From NCBI RefSeq assembly GCF_019145205.1, contig NZ_JAHSTT010000006.1:62001-126000 (forward strand): 64,000 nt of DNA, given 5' to 3'. Shown here piece by piece: positions 19,425 to 28,800 of this stretch. The DNA comes from Pseudomonas khavaziana. Lineage in GTDB: Bacteria; Pseudomonadota; Gammaproteobacteria; Pseudomonadales; Pseudomonadaceae. Both the position numbers and the translations under genes were made by a program. Position 1 is the stretch's first letter. The number at the start of each line of letters is the position of its first letter. Under the pieces are notes generated by a model. That model had not been told where the DNA came from, made no database searches, and was given only the letters and a program-made list of their open reading frames with translations.

Positions 19425-20524
19425 TGGCGGCTGACATCACCGATTACCGCGACATCTTCCTCAACGACCGGCCCATGATGGATACCCGCGCACCGGTCGA
19501 GTTCAACAAGGGTGCCTTCCCAGGGGTGCTTAACCTGCCGCTGATGAACGATGATGAGCGTCAGCGGGTCGGCACCTGTTACAAGCAGCAGGGCCAGCAA
19601 GCGGCGATTAGCCTTGGGCATCAGTTGGTCAGTGGCGCGACTCTTGAAGAGCGGCTGGCGCGTTGGACCGCATTTGCCAAGGCCAATCCCCACGGTTACC
19701 TGTATTGCTTCCGTGGCGGTTTGCGCTCGCAGCTAGTCCAGCAGGTGTTGAAGGATGAGTCGGGTATCGATTATCCCCGGGTCAGTGGTGGTTATAAGGC
19801 TATGCGCACGTTTCTGCTGGAGACGGTGGATCAGGCCGTTGAGCAGTGCGACTTCGTCTTATTGGGGGGGCTGACCGGCAGTGGCAAAACTGAAGTTATC
19901 AATCAGTTGAACAATGGTTTGGACTTGGAAGGTTATGCCAATCACCGGGGCTCCAGTTTTGGCAAGCGTGCTACGGGCCAGCCGTCTACCATCGACTTTG
20001 AGAACCGCCTCGCGGTGGACGTTTTAAAAAAGCGCGCGCAAGGTATTGAGCAGTTTTTGCTTGAAGATGAAAGCCGCATGATTGGTAGTTGCGCCTTGCC
20101 GCTGAATTTACACCGGGGCATGCAGACTTATCCGATGGTGTGGCTGGAAGAAAGCCTGGAAAACCGTGTGGAGCGTGTGTTGCGCGAATATGTCATCGAA
20201 CTGTATGCAGAGTTCAATGCAGCGTTTGGCGAGTCGGGCTTCGAGCTGTTCGCTGAGCGTCTGACCCAGAGTCTGGCAAACATCCACAAACGTTTGGGCG
20301 GGGAGCGCTTTCAGCGTTTGCAGCTGCTGATGCAAGAGGCTTTGATCGAGCAGGCCCGAAGTGGAAGCGTGGATTTGCATCGGGGTTGGATTGCCGGGCT
20401 GCGCGAATACTACGACCCGATGTACGCGTTCCAGCGTGAAAAGAAAGGCGCACGGATCGAGTTCGTCGGCGAGCAGGCAGCAGTGGTGGAGTATTTGCGT
20501 GAGCGCAGCGGACGACGAGGTTGA
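19424..20524 (+). CDS. mnmH: tRNA 2-selenouridine synthase
   Basis: The 366-residue MnmH (SelU, YbbB) has an N-terminal rhodanese domain with the catalytic Cys in [10 protein letters not shown], and a P-loop at about residue 147 ([12 protein letters not shown]). It replaces sulfur by selenium at the wobble 2-thiouridine through a geranylated intermediate, using SelD product. ATG at 19424 shares its first base with the selD stop; the TTG at 19421 in the same frame is less likely. Confidence 0.96.
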   Translation: MAADITDYRDIFLNDRPMMDTRAPVEFNKGAFPGVLNLPLMNDDERQRVGTCYKQQGQQAAISLGHQLVSGATLEERLARWTAFAKANPHGYLYCFRGGLRSQLVQQVLKDESGIDYPRVSGGYKAMRTFLLETVDQAVEQCDFVLLGGLTGSGKTEVINQLNNGLDLEGYANHRGSSFGKRATGQPSTIDFENRLAVDVLKKRAQGIEQFLLEDESRMIGSCALPLNLHRGMQTYPMVWLEESLENRVERVLREYVIELYAEFNAAFGESGFELFAERLTQSLANIHKRLGGERFQRLQLLMQEALIEQARSGSVDLHRGWIAGLREYYDPMYAFQREKKGARIEFVGEQAAVVEYLRERSGRRG

Positions 20525-20545
20525 TAAATGAATTTCAAGGGTCTC

Positions 20546-20619
20546 TTCGCGAGCAAGCCCGTTCCCACATGTTGATTGGTGAACACGGTCAAAATGTGGG
20601 AGGGGGCTTGCCCCCGATA
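20546..20619. repeat. mixed REP pair
   Basis: An inverted partial REP (CGCGAGCAAGCCCGTTCCCAC) faces a full GTGGGAGG REP with a GGGGGCTTGCCCCC core, about 22 bases apart. The two arms come from different REP types, so this may be a hybrid or decayed REPIN. Confidence 0.75.
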
Positions 20620-20642
20620 GGGCACTCAGCCTCAGCGCCTCC

Positions 20643-21698
20643 CTAAAGAATCACCGCCCCAATCAACCCACACACCACCCCCACCAGCATGGTCAACCCG
20701 GCCACCGTCACCAGCACCCGCGCATCGAAATCCTTGCGCAGCATCAACAGCGACGGCAGGCTCACGCTTGGCAGGGTCATCAGCAACGCCACGGCCGGGC
20801 CGGTGCCCATGCCCAGGGTCATCATGGTTTGTACGATGGGAATTTCTGCCGCCGTAGGAATCACGAACAGTGTGCCGACAATTGCCAGCGGCACCAGCCA
20901 TACCAGGCTGTCGGTCATCGCCCCGTCCACGTGAGGGAACAGCCACACCCGTGCTGCGCCGAGGATCAGCACCGCCAGGATGTACACCGGGATGGTGCTC
21001 CAGAACAACTGCCATAGGGTACGCAGCCAGCGCACCAGGAACGGTTGCGATTCCACGGTACTGACTTCGGCGACGGCTTCCAGTGCCGCCTCCGGTACCT
21101 GCTCTGGGCGCGCAATACGTTGCGCCACCAGAGACACCCCGACCACCAGCACAACCCCCGCCACCAGCCGCAGCGCGGTGAAGTCCCAGCCCAATACAAA
21201 ACCCATGAACACCAGGGTCGCCGGGTTCAACACCGGGTTGGCAATCCAGAATGCCAGCGCCGCGCCGACCGACACTTGCTGGCGACGCATGCCTGCCGCC
21301 ACCGGGGCTGCACAGCAACTGCACATCATCCCCGGCAGGGCGAACAGCCCGCCGCGCAGGGTCGAGCCCAGGCCGGCGCGGCCAAACAGGCGCAGCAGCC
21401 AGTCTCGGGGGATTAGCACCTGCAGCAACGAACCGAGGATCACCGCCAGTACGGCGGCTTTCCAGATCGCCAGGAAATACACCTGGGCATAGGCCAATGC
21501 CGCCGCCACGGGCGAGCTTTGCTGGTCATTGAGAATCGAGGCACCGATGCTGTGGTTGTCGGCTGCTGCAAACGCCTTGAGGTAGTAGGGCGACCATTTA
21601 ACGTAGTAGAGGCCGATGCAGGCCACCAGGAGAAACAGCGCTGGTTTCCACCAGAACGACCAGCCCCGGCGGGGCTGGGTGGAAGCGAGGTTGGACAT
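20643..21698 (-). CDS. permease of the ArsP/DUF318 (UPF0718) family
   Basis: The 351-residue protein has eight or more membrane segments and the family motif MMCSCCAAPVAAGMRR in the first half. The second half repeats the fold, with FVIPTAAEIPIVQTMMTLG. ArsP members export trivalent organoarsenicals through conserved cysteines; the CSCC here is consistent with thiophilic metal or metalloid handling, but no ars gene is nearby. ATG at 21698 is preferred to TTG at 21722. Confidence 0.85.
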   Translation of the reverse strand: MSNLASTQPRRGWSFWWKPALFLLVACIGLYYVKWSPYYLKAFAAADNHSIGASILNDQQSSPVAAALAYAQVYFLAIWKAAVLAVILGSLLQVLIPRDWLLRLFGRAGLGSTLRGGLFALPGMMCSCCAAPVAAGMRRQQVSVGAALAFWIANPVLNPATLVFMGFVLGWDFTALRLVAGVVLVVGVSLVAQRIARPEQVPEAALEAVAEVSTVESQPFLVRWLRTLWQLFWSTIPVYILAVLILGAARVWLFPHVDGAMTDSLVWLVPLAIVGTLFVIPTAAEIPIVQTMMTLGMGTGPAVALLMTLPSVSLPSLLMLRKDFDARVLVTVAGLTMLVGVVCGLIGAVIL

Positions 21699-21756
21699 GG
21701 AGATGATCCGCAGGTGAGTCAATAGCCGGGCATCATACGCCCCTGCGGCTCAAGCT

Positions 21757-22458
21757 TCAGATATCTGCACTGACCTGGGTCGGGTCCGGACAGCTTTCCT
21801 CGCCGTTATTCAGGCCCTGCTTATAGTTGCGGCTGAGCAGCGAGGCCTTACCGTTGTGCCAGGTCAGTGTCAGTACATACAGCGAGTCATAGTCATTGCC
21901 GGACCAGTCGTCGGTGATGGTGTGCTTTTCGCCGGCCGCTTCGCTGGCGACTTTGTTGATCAGTTCCGGCAAGTAACCATGGGACCAGGCCGTGTAGATC
22001 GTCGCGTTGCGGTATTTGTCCTCGACCAGTTCTTCGGCCAGGGCACTGGTGTCATTCGCTGAAAACTCGATGTTCACCGGCAGGCCAAGCTTGATCGCGC
22101 TGGGGCTGATGGTAATCAGTGGGCGAATGTAGCTGTAGGAATTGTCCAGTTCACCTTCCTCGACATTGCGTGTCGGGTTAGCGGCAAACACGTAGTTGGC
22201 CTTGCCGAACTTTTCCGGCAGTACCGTGGCCAGGTTCATGGCGCGGTTCAGGCCCTGGCAGTTTAGTTGGCCCAGGCCACCGGCCGGTTTTTCGCCGTGG
22301 CGCAGGAATACCAGGGTTTGCACGCCGTCCACGGGTTGCGCACGGCTTTCACGGGCATCAAGGGCGGTGACAATGGCCGCGCTGACCAGTACAAGCGGCA
22401 ACATCATGTATGAATAACGTTTGAGTCGTTGCACAAGGCGCAGAGGCTTGATCTTCAT
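21757..22458 (-). CDS. membrane-anchored histidine phosphatase-like protein
   Basis: The 233-residue protein starts with a basic stretch and one membrane segment (YSYMMLPLVLVSAAIVTALD), then the phosphatase motif VFLRHGEKP near residue 52. The arginine-histidine-glycine core is intact; a later AWSHGYLPELI may provide the second histidine. It is probably a periplasmic phosphatase of the branch that includes Ais/PmrG. The substrate is unknown, and it forms no clear operon with its neighbour permease. Confidence 0.78.
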   Translation of the reverse strand: MKIKPLRLVQRLKRYSYMMLPLVLVSAAIVTALDARESRAQPVDGVQTLVFLRHGEKPAGGLGQLNCQGLNRAMNLATVLPEKFGKANYVFAANPTRNVEEGELDNSYSYIRPLITISPSAIKLGLPVNIEFSANDTSALAEELVEDKYRNATIYTAWSHGYLPELINKVASEAAGEKHTITDDWSGNDYDSLYVLTLTWHNGKASLLSRNYKQGLNNGEESCPDPTQVSADI

Positions 22459-22710
22459 TATAGGTTCGAGTCTTCATGCGTCGGGTTAAGGCGGACAAGC
22501 CCGGCCCCAGCGACGCCTTAAGCGTCCTGCGGTGTTCCCTGTCGATATAGCAAGGTGCCTCCATTTACCCTTCGGGAGCACTTAAGAGTGTATTCAGGCG
22601 CTTTGGTTCGCCACTCTGGATACTAACCGGGGAATGTTGCGCAACGATGACCCATGCACGACAACGGGTGGATGACTATCATGAGGCTTTTTCCGTCCAG
22701 GGGGTCTTCG

Positions 22711-23409
22711 ATGAACGCACTTGCCGCTTTCCCGATCAACAGCAAATGGCCCGCCCAGCATCCGGAGCGTTTGCAGCTATATTCATTGCCCACGCCCAAC
22801 GGCGTCAAAGTGTCGATCATGCTCGAAGAGCTGGGTCTGCCCTATGAAGCGCATAAGGTCAGTTTCGACACCCAGGACCAGATGTCCCCCGAGTTCCTGT
22901 CCCTTAACCCCAACAACAAGATCCCCGCGATCATCGATCCCAACGGCCCGAGCGGTCAGCCGTTGGCGTTGTTCGAGTCCGGTGCGATCTTGATCTACCT
23001 GGCGGAAAAAACCAGCCAGTTGCTGTCCGAAGACCCAGCCACCCGCTATGAAACCCTGCAATGGCTGATGTTCCAGATGGCCGGGGTCGGCCCGATGTTC
23101 GGCCAGCTGGGGTTCTTCAACAAGTTTGCCGGCAAGGCCTATGAAGACAAGCGTCCGCGTGACCGCTACGCCGCCGAATCGCGGCGTCTGCTGCAAGTAT
23201 TGGAAAAACGGCTGCTGGGCCGCACCTGGGTCATGGGGGACGACTACAGCATCGCCGACATCGCCACCTTCCCCTGGATCCGCAACCTGATAGGCTTCTA
23301 TGAGTCCGGCGACCTGGTGGGCATCGCCGATTTCCCTAACGTACTGCGCGCGCTGGACGGCTTTGTCGCACGTCCAGCAGTGATCCGTGGCCTGAACATT
23401 CCGAGCTGA
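22711..23409 (+). CDS. glutathione S-transferase, YfcG/YghU-like
   Basis: The 232-residue protein has the thioredoxin-like N-terminal domain with TPNGVKVSIMLEELGLPY (YfcG: TPNGHK), the cis-proline site NKIPAI, and the glutathione site ALFESGAILIYLAEK. The C-terminal helical domain keeps YSIADIATFPWI. YfcG-type enzymes act as glutathione-dependent disulfide reductases without a catalytic Cys in the protein. AGGGGG before ATG 22711 fixes the start. A PhzF gene begins three bases after the stop. Confidence 0.88.
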   Translation: MNALAAFPINSKWPAQHPERLQLYSLPTPNGVKVSIMLEELGLPYEAHKVSFDTQDQMSPEFLSLNPNNKIPAIIDPNGPSGQPLALFESGAILIYLAEKTSQLLSEDPATRYETLQWLMFQMAGVGPMFGQLGFFNKFAGKAYEDKRPRDRYAAESRRLLQVLEKRLLGRTWVMGDDYSIADIATFPWIRNLIGFYESGDLVGIADFPNVLRALDGFVARPAVIRGLNIPS

Positions 23410-23412
23410 AGC

Positions 23413-24255
23413 ATGCCGACTTTCGATTTCAAACAACTGGACGTCTTCAGCACCGTGGCCCTCAAGGGCAACCCACTGGCCGTGGTGCTCGGCGCTGACA
23501 GCCTTACCGACCAGCAAATGGCCGACTTCGCCAACTGGACCAATCTCAGTGAGACCACTTTTCTGCTGACGCCCCGCGATCCGCGTGCCGACTACCGAGT
23601 AAGAATTTTCACCACCCTCAAGGAACTGCCATTCGCCGGGCATCCCACGTTGGGCAGTTGTCACGCGTGGCTGCAAGCCGGCGGCGTGCCGCGCGGGGAA
23701 GAGATTATCCAAGAGTGCGAAATCGGTCTGGTGCGCATCCGCCGCCAAGGTAACGAGTTGGCATTTATCGCACCGCCGTTGTTGCGTGCCGGGCCATTGG
23801 AGGCACCGTTATTGGAGCGCGTGCGCCTGGCCTTGGGCCTGGTGCCCGAGGCCATTGTGCGCAGCCAGTGGGTCGACAATGGGGCGGGTTGGCTGGCGGT
23901 GATGCTGGCTGATCGTGAGGCGGTGCTGGGCCTGCGACCTGACTATTCGCAACTGCAGGATCTCGCAGTGGGAGTGATCGCCCCCTGTGACCCGGCACGT
24001 GACGCAATGGACGCACACTTTGAAGTGCGTGCCTTTGTCGCTGGCGACGGCGCACCTGAAGACCCGGCCACTGGCAGCCTGAATGCCGGCGTGGCGCAAT
24101 GGCTGCTGGCCGAGGGCCTGGCGCCCGACCGTTACGTGGTCAGCCAAGGCACGGCCATGGGGCGGGCGGGGCGTATTTATATCGAGCGCCAGGGTGATGA
24201 AGTCTGGGTAGGCGGCGCCGTGGCAGTGTGCATCGAAGGGCGTTTACAGCTTTAG
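23413..24255 (+). CDS. PhzF family isomerase/epimerase
   Basis: The 280-residue protein folds as two diaminopimelate-epimerase-like halves. The family Glu is present as E47 in NLSETTFL, with PFAGHPTLGSC following and the conserved Asp and Gly of EDPATGSLNAG in the second half. Phenazine PhzF isomerises a dihydroanthranilate precursor; no other phz gene is present, so this is one of the many PhzF-like proteins of unknown substrate. It is co-transcribed with the GST gene. Confidence 0.9.
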   Translation: MPTFDFKQLDVFSTVALKGNPLAVVLGADSLTDQQMADFANWTNLSETTFLLTPRDPRADYRVRIFTTLKELPFAGHPTLGSCHAWLQAGGVPRGEEIIQECEIGLVRIRRQGNELAFIAPPLLRAGPLEAPLLERVRLALGLVPEAIVRSQWVDNGAGWLAVMLADREAVLGLRPDYSQLQDLAVGVIAPCDPARDAMDAHFEVRAFVAGDGAPEDPATGSLNAGVAQWLLAEGLAPDRYVVSQGTAMGRAGRIYIERQGDEVWVGGAVAVCIEGRLQL

Positions 24256-24318
24256 ATCAATGAATTGTTACGTGCCCGGCAATACACTATTGGCCCCTTG
24301 GCATTTGTGCTGCCGGGA

Positions 24319-24346
24319 CTTTGGGGCATAAGCTTTGGCCCCAAAG
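24319..24346 (+). other. stem-loop in the phzF-like/hemB gap
   Basis: A perfect 8-bp stem, CTTTGGGG/CCCCAAAG, closes further by a C-G pair and lies 27 bases before the hemB start. A T-rich run follows 15 bases later. It could terminate the upstream operon or be a leader hairpin of hemB. Confidence 0.55.
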
Positions 24347-24372
24347 ATTTCAGCCATTTTTTCAGGAAAGCC

Positions 24373-25347
24373 ATGACCAGTCAGTTCCCCCAAGCCCGTC
24401 CACGCCGCCTGCGCCGCTCCCCGGAGCTGCGTGGCTTGTTCCAGGAAAGCGAATTCACCCTTAACGATTTGGTGCTGCCGATTTTCGTCGAAGAAGAAAT
24501 CGACGACTTCGTGCCGATCACCAGCATGCCGGGTGTGCTGCGTATCCCTGAGAAGAAACTGGCCGGCGAGATCGAGCGTTACGCCCGTGCCGGCATCAAG
24601 TCGGTGATGACCTTCGGCGTGTCCCACCATCTGGACGCCAGCGGCAGCGACACCTGGAAGGAACATGGCCTGGTTTCGCGCATGTCCTCGATCATCAAGG
24701 ACGCGGTGCCGGAGATGATCGTGATGTCCGACACCTGCTTCTGCGAATACACCGACCACGGCCACTGCGGCGTGATGCACGGCGCTCATGTGGACAATGA
24801 CGCGACCCTGGTCAACCTCGGCAAACAAGCCGTGGCCGCCGCCCGCGCCGGTGCCGATGTGATTGCCCCATCGGCCGCCATGGACGGCCAGGTCCAGGCC
24901 ATCCGTCGCGCCCTGGATGACGCCGGTTTCACCCATATCCCGATCATGGCCTACTCCACCAAATTCGCCTCGGCTCTCTACGGCCCCTTCCGCGAAGCCG
25001 GTGGCAGCGCCCTCAAGGGCGACCGCAAGAGCTACCAGATGAACCCGATGAACCGCCGCGAAGCCGTGCGCGAATCGCTGCTCGACGAACAGGAAGGCGC
25101 CGACGCACTGATGGTCAAGCCAGCCGGTGCCTACCTCGACATCATCCGCGACATCCGCGAAGCTTCACGCCTGCCGGTCGCGGCGTATCAGGTGAGCGGT
25201 GAGTACGCGATGATCAAGTTTGGCGCACAGGCCGGGGCGATTGATGAGGACCGGGTGGTGCGCGAGACCTTGGGGTCGATCAAGCGGGCGGGGGCGGATT
25301 TGATTTTTACGTACTTTGCGATGGATTTGGCGGTGTCGGGGATTTAA
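24373..25347 (+). CDS. hemB: delta-aminolevulinic acid dehydratase (porphobilinogen synthase), zinc type
   Basis: The 324-residue enzyme condenses two 5-aminolevulinates in haem synthesis. Both active-site lysines are present ([14 protein letters not shown] and [12 protein letters not shown]). The metal site is the three-cysteine Zn type: [14 protein letters not shown], Cys122, Cys124 and Cys132, as in E. coli. P. aeruginosa HemB has aspartates there and is Mg-dependent, so this may be a second HemB in the genome. RBS AGGAAAG precedes ATG 24373; the in-frame codon at 24265 is too far upstream. Confidence 0.94.
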   Translation: MTSQFPQARPRRLRRSPELRGLFQESEFTLNDLVLPIFVEEEIDDFVPITSMPGVLRIPEKKLAGEIERYARAGIKSVMTFGVSHHLDASGSDTWKEHGLVSRMSSIIKDAVPEMIVMSDTCFCEYTDHGHCGVMHGAHVDNDATLVNLGKQAVAAARAGADVIAPSAAMDGQVQAIRRALDDAGFTHIPIMAYSTKFASALYGPFREAGGSALKGDRKSYQMNPMNRREAVRESLLDEQEGADALMVKPAGAYLDIIRDIREASRLPVAAYQVSGEYAMIKFGAQAGAIDEDRVVRETLGSIKRAGADLIFTYFAMDLAVSGI

Positions 25348-25405
25348 GGGCATCGTTTCTCCCTGTGGTGAGCTGGCTTATCACAGGGGGAGGGGCACTC
25401 ATAAC

Positions 25406-25819
25406 TTAGTTGAATTTTTCGTAATCTTGTGCACCTAGTGACACCAACCATTTCCTGAAGAAATCAATTTGTTCCTGTGGATCGTTTGTTAGGTTCTCCT
25501 CTTCGTAGTCAAACAAATGGACTATGTCGTCGTTGGTAGCTTGCTGACCTAAAGTCATTTCGTATGCGACGAGCCCCGCGCTCATCTGAGAAGCCATTCT
25601 TGAAGGTTTAACGTTTATTTTTGCCCCTTTGCATAAAAAGGTTATATGCGGGAAGTCTGCTCTGATTTTTGCGAAGCAAATATATAAGTCATGCCCTTCA
25701 TAAACTTTTTTAAAGTTGTCAGCCTCTGAAAATTTCATGATGAGCTTCCTTGGGTCATATTTGACGGTGACCTCCTTGTGCTCGTTTTTGATTATTACCT
25801 TTATATTTTTAGTTTTCAT
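25406..25819 (-). CDS. probable immunity protein for the adjacent RHS toxin
   Basis: The 137-residue soluble, charged protein (MKTKNIKVIIKNEHKEVTVK at the start, DYEEENLTNDPQEQIDFFRK near the end) is not a family I recognise. Its ATG lies one base after the TAA of the RHS gene, and its ribosome binding site (AGGAAA) is inside the last RHS codons. Base composition is markedly AT-rich, like the toxin tip and unlike the host genes. Position, coupling and composition are the classical signs of a cognate immunity gene. The target would be the ADP-ribosyltransferase domain. Confidence 0.75.
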   Translation of the reverse strand: MKTKNIKVIIKNEHKEVTVKYDPRKLIMKFSEADNFKKVYEGHDLYICFAKIRADFPHITFLCKGAKINVKPSRMASQMSAGLVAYEMTLGQQATNDDIVHLFDYEEENLTNDPQEQIDFFRKWLVSLGAQDYEKFN

Positions 25820-25820
25820 T

Positions 25821-28800
25821 TTATTTCCTGTTGGGGTTTGGTATGGAATATCCAACGTAAGTTCCATCAGATTTTACTGGGGTGGCGCCTAATATATCCT
25901 CTGTGTCGATTTTGTTATGGATAGCGAATTCTAGTTCTTTAGGGTATGGCGCCTGCTTGCCCAGTTCTGTATTTATATCATGCCCCTCAATACTCTTAAG
26001 CGTGTACAAATAGCCTTTTTTATCTCCGTAGCTGGTAGCAAAAGTGATCCCGACTGCTCGTGATGGCGATGTGCTTATAAAGTTGCTGGGAGGGTCACTA
26101 CTGTCAATTGCGTGTAGATACAAATCTTCGCTATCACCTTTGCTTTTAAAGCCATTTTTGAATACCTCGTTTGGAGGGGTTTTGTCTCCGCGAAAAAGAT
26201 ACTCTTCGTCATTATGATAAATCGGAAGGTTGGGTTCTGATTTCTTACTTGATGCTGGAGTTGAAGGATCTTCAACCCCTAAGGATGGCTCGCATCCTAC
26301 CGTACCTGGGCATCTGTTCAGTCCCAGCGGATCTACCCACCCCGTAGGGTTAGGCACATACCGGTACCCATTGACCCCACCCGTCAACTTCACTGGGTCT
26401 GGTGTGAGGTAGCGACCAATATCCGGATTGTAGTAGCGATGGCGGTTGTAGTGCAGTCCGCTTTCCTGATCGAAGTACTGCCCCTGAAAACGCAGTGGAT
26501 TGTCGATCTTGCCTACGTCGAGTCGGGCGATCTGGCCGTAGGCGCGGTAGTGGGCGGACCAGACGATTTCGCCTGCGGTGTCGGTGAGTTCTTGTGGGGT
26601 GCCGAGGTGGTCGAGTTGGTAGTGGTAGGGCGTTGTGGCTTGTGGGCCGAAGCCTTCCAGCAGTGCCAGTGGGCGGAAGCTGTTCGGTTCGTAGATGTAG
26701 CTGCGGTGACACTCTGCATGGTGCTCGGCAATCAGCTTGTCGCCTTGCCAGAAAAACTCGGTGGTCTTGCCCTCCACGGTCTTGCTGATGCGCCGCCCAA
26801 ACGGGTCATAGCGATAACTGGCGGTTTCGCCGTTGGGCTTCGTCACGCTGATCAGCCGATGCTGGCAGTCGTAGCGGTACTCAGTGACGAGCAGATGGCC
26901 TTTGCGGCGTCGTTCGCGGATCAGGTTGCCGAAGGCGTCGTAGTCGTAGTGGCGGTCACCCTGGATCACCAGGCGGTTGGCGGCGACGATGTCCGGGCCG
27001 GGGCGGTCTTGCATGAGCAGGTTGCCGGCCGGGTTGTGGGCGAAGCGTTCCTGCACGTCTTGGGAATGGTCGGCGCGGGTCAGGCGGGCGAGGGGGTCGT
27101 AGTGGTAGCGGTGTTCGCCTTTGCGGGTGTCGAGCAGGCGGGTGAGGTTGCCGCTTTTGTCGTAGTCGTATTGGCGCTGGTAAAGGTAGTTTTCCTGCTG
27201 TGTGACGGCGTGGGCGTGCAGGCGATTCTGGTCGTCGTAGTGGTAGTGGCTGAGCAGTTGGCCTTGTTGGCGCTGGTGTTCGCGACCGTTTTTGAACAGG
27301 TGCGAGGTGAGCACTTCGCCGTTGAGTTCGACGGTGGCGAGGTGGCCGCCTTTGTCGTGGTTGAAGGTGAGGCGGTTATTGTCCGGCAGGCGCAGATTTT
27401 TCAGCTGGCCGCAGGCGTCGTAGCCATAGCGCAAGGTGCCCCAGCCTTGGTGCTCGGCGGTGAGGCGGTTTTGGCGGTCGTACTCGTAGGCCAGGGCCCA
27501 GTGGCCGTCTTCGACGCTGAGGAGGTTGCCTTGGCGGTCGTAGGTGTAATCGACCACGCTGTTATCGGGCAGGGTTTTTCTTACAAGACGCCCGGCGTGG
27601 TCGCGCTCGTAGCGGGTAATGAGCTGACTGCCGTCGTCGCCGTATTCGGTCTTTTCCTGCAGGTTGCCGTTGAGGTCGTAGGCGTAGGCGGTGCGTTGGC
27701 CGTCGAAGCCGGTTTCCTGTTGGAGCAGGCCGTTGGGGTGGTAGGCGAGCTGGTAGGTTTCGCCGACTTCGTTTTCGATCTCGGTGAGCAACAGCCGGGC
27801 GTTGTCGTAGCGGTATTGGACCTGGGTGCCGTCGGCGTTGAGGCGGCGGCTGATCAGGTGTAGGCCGTCTTCGTATTCGTAGCGGGTGACGTGGCCGAGT
27901 TCATCGCGCTCGGCGATGATTTTTCCATAGGGGTTGTAGCTGAATTCGCGAGTGGCGCCGCCTGGCAAGACGAGACGAATCAAGCGACCGACGCTGTCCC
28001 ACTGATACTGGGTTAGTGCGCCGTGTTCATCCTCACGGACAATCTGCCGCCCTAGATCGTCATAGCGATAACGCTTGATCCCGCCATTGGGCAGTTGTTC
28101 TTCGAGCAACTGCCCACGCTCGTTCCACACCAGCCGATGACAACTGTGATCGGGGTACCAAACCCCCGTCAGTTGCCCACGTTTGTTGTAGCTGTAGTCC
28201 GTGACCTGTCCATCGGGATCGGTCCTACGCGTAACATCGCCCTGGCTATTACGCTCATATTTCCAGACCGCCTCGCCACGCCTGACAACCCGTACGAAAC
28301 CGTTGTCATGCTCGTAGGACGTCGGCTCGTCATCCCCCGGAAACAACGCCACCAAGCGTCCGGCTTCGTCGTACTGATAGGCTGTCACCGCACCCAGCGG
28401 GTCTTGCTCGACGGTCAGTCGGCCCTTGTCATCGTAGGATTTGAAGTGCTGGGCACCGTCCGGATCGATGCGCTGCACCAGGCGTGCACGCTGATCGTGG
28501 ACATACACTTCCTGGCTACCATCGGCGTTGTGCACGGTGACACGGCCGTCATCCCCCCAGGTATAGCGCGTGTCCATCTGCGAAAAACTCGCCCAATGCC
28601 GGACACAGCGTGCCGCCTTGCCGGAGCCTTCCCACGCCCAAAAGAAACTCGCCCCACCGGCCAACTGCCGCTCAAGAATGACGTGCTGCTCGTCGTAGCG
28701 ATAACGCTCGCTTTCCCCGACGGCATTGGTCGCGCAAACCAGTCGTCCATCTTCGTCATAGGCGTAGGAAACGACGTTCTGCTCGGTCTCCCAGACGTAG

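Noticed and set aside
23413..24255. Phenazine biosynthesis locus
   Set aside because: Only one PhzF-like gene is present and no phzA-G genes are near.
26439..27863. 474-codon open frame on the plus strand inside the RHS gene
   Set aside because: It is a Val/Ala-rich by-product of the reverse-strand YD repeats; the RHS protein explains the whole stretch.
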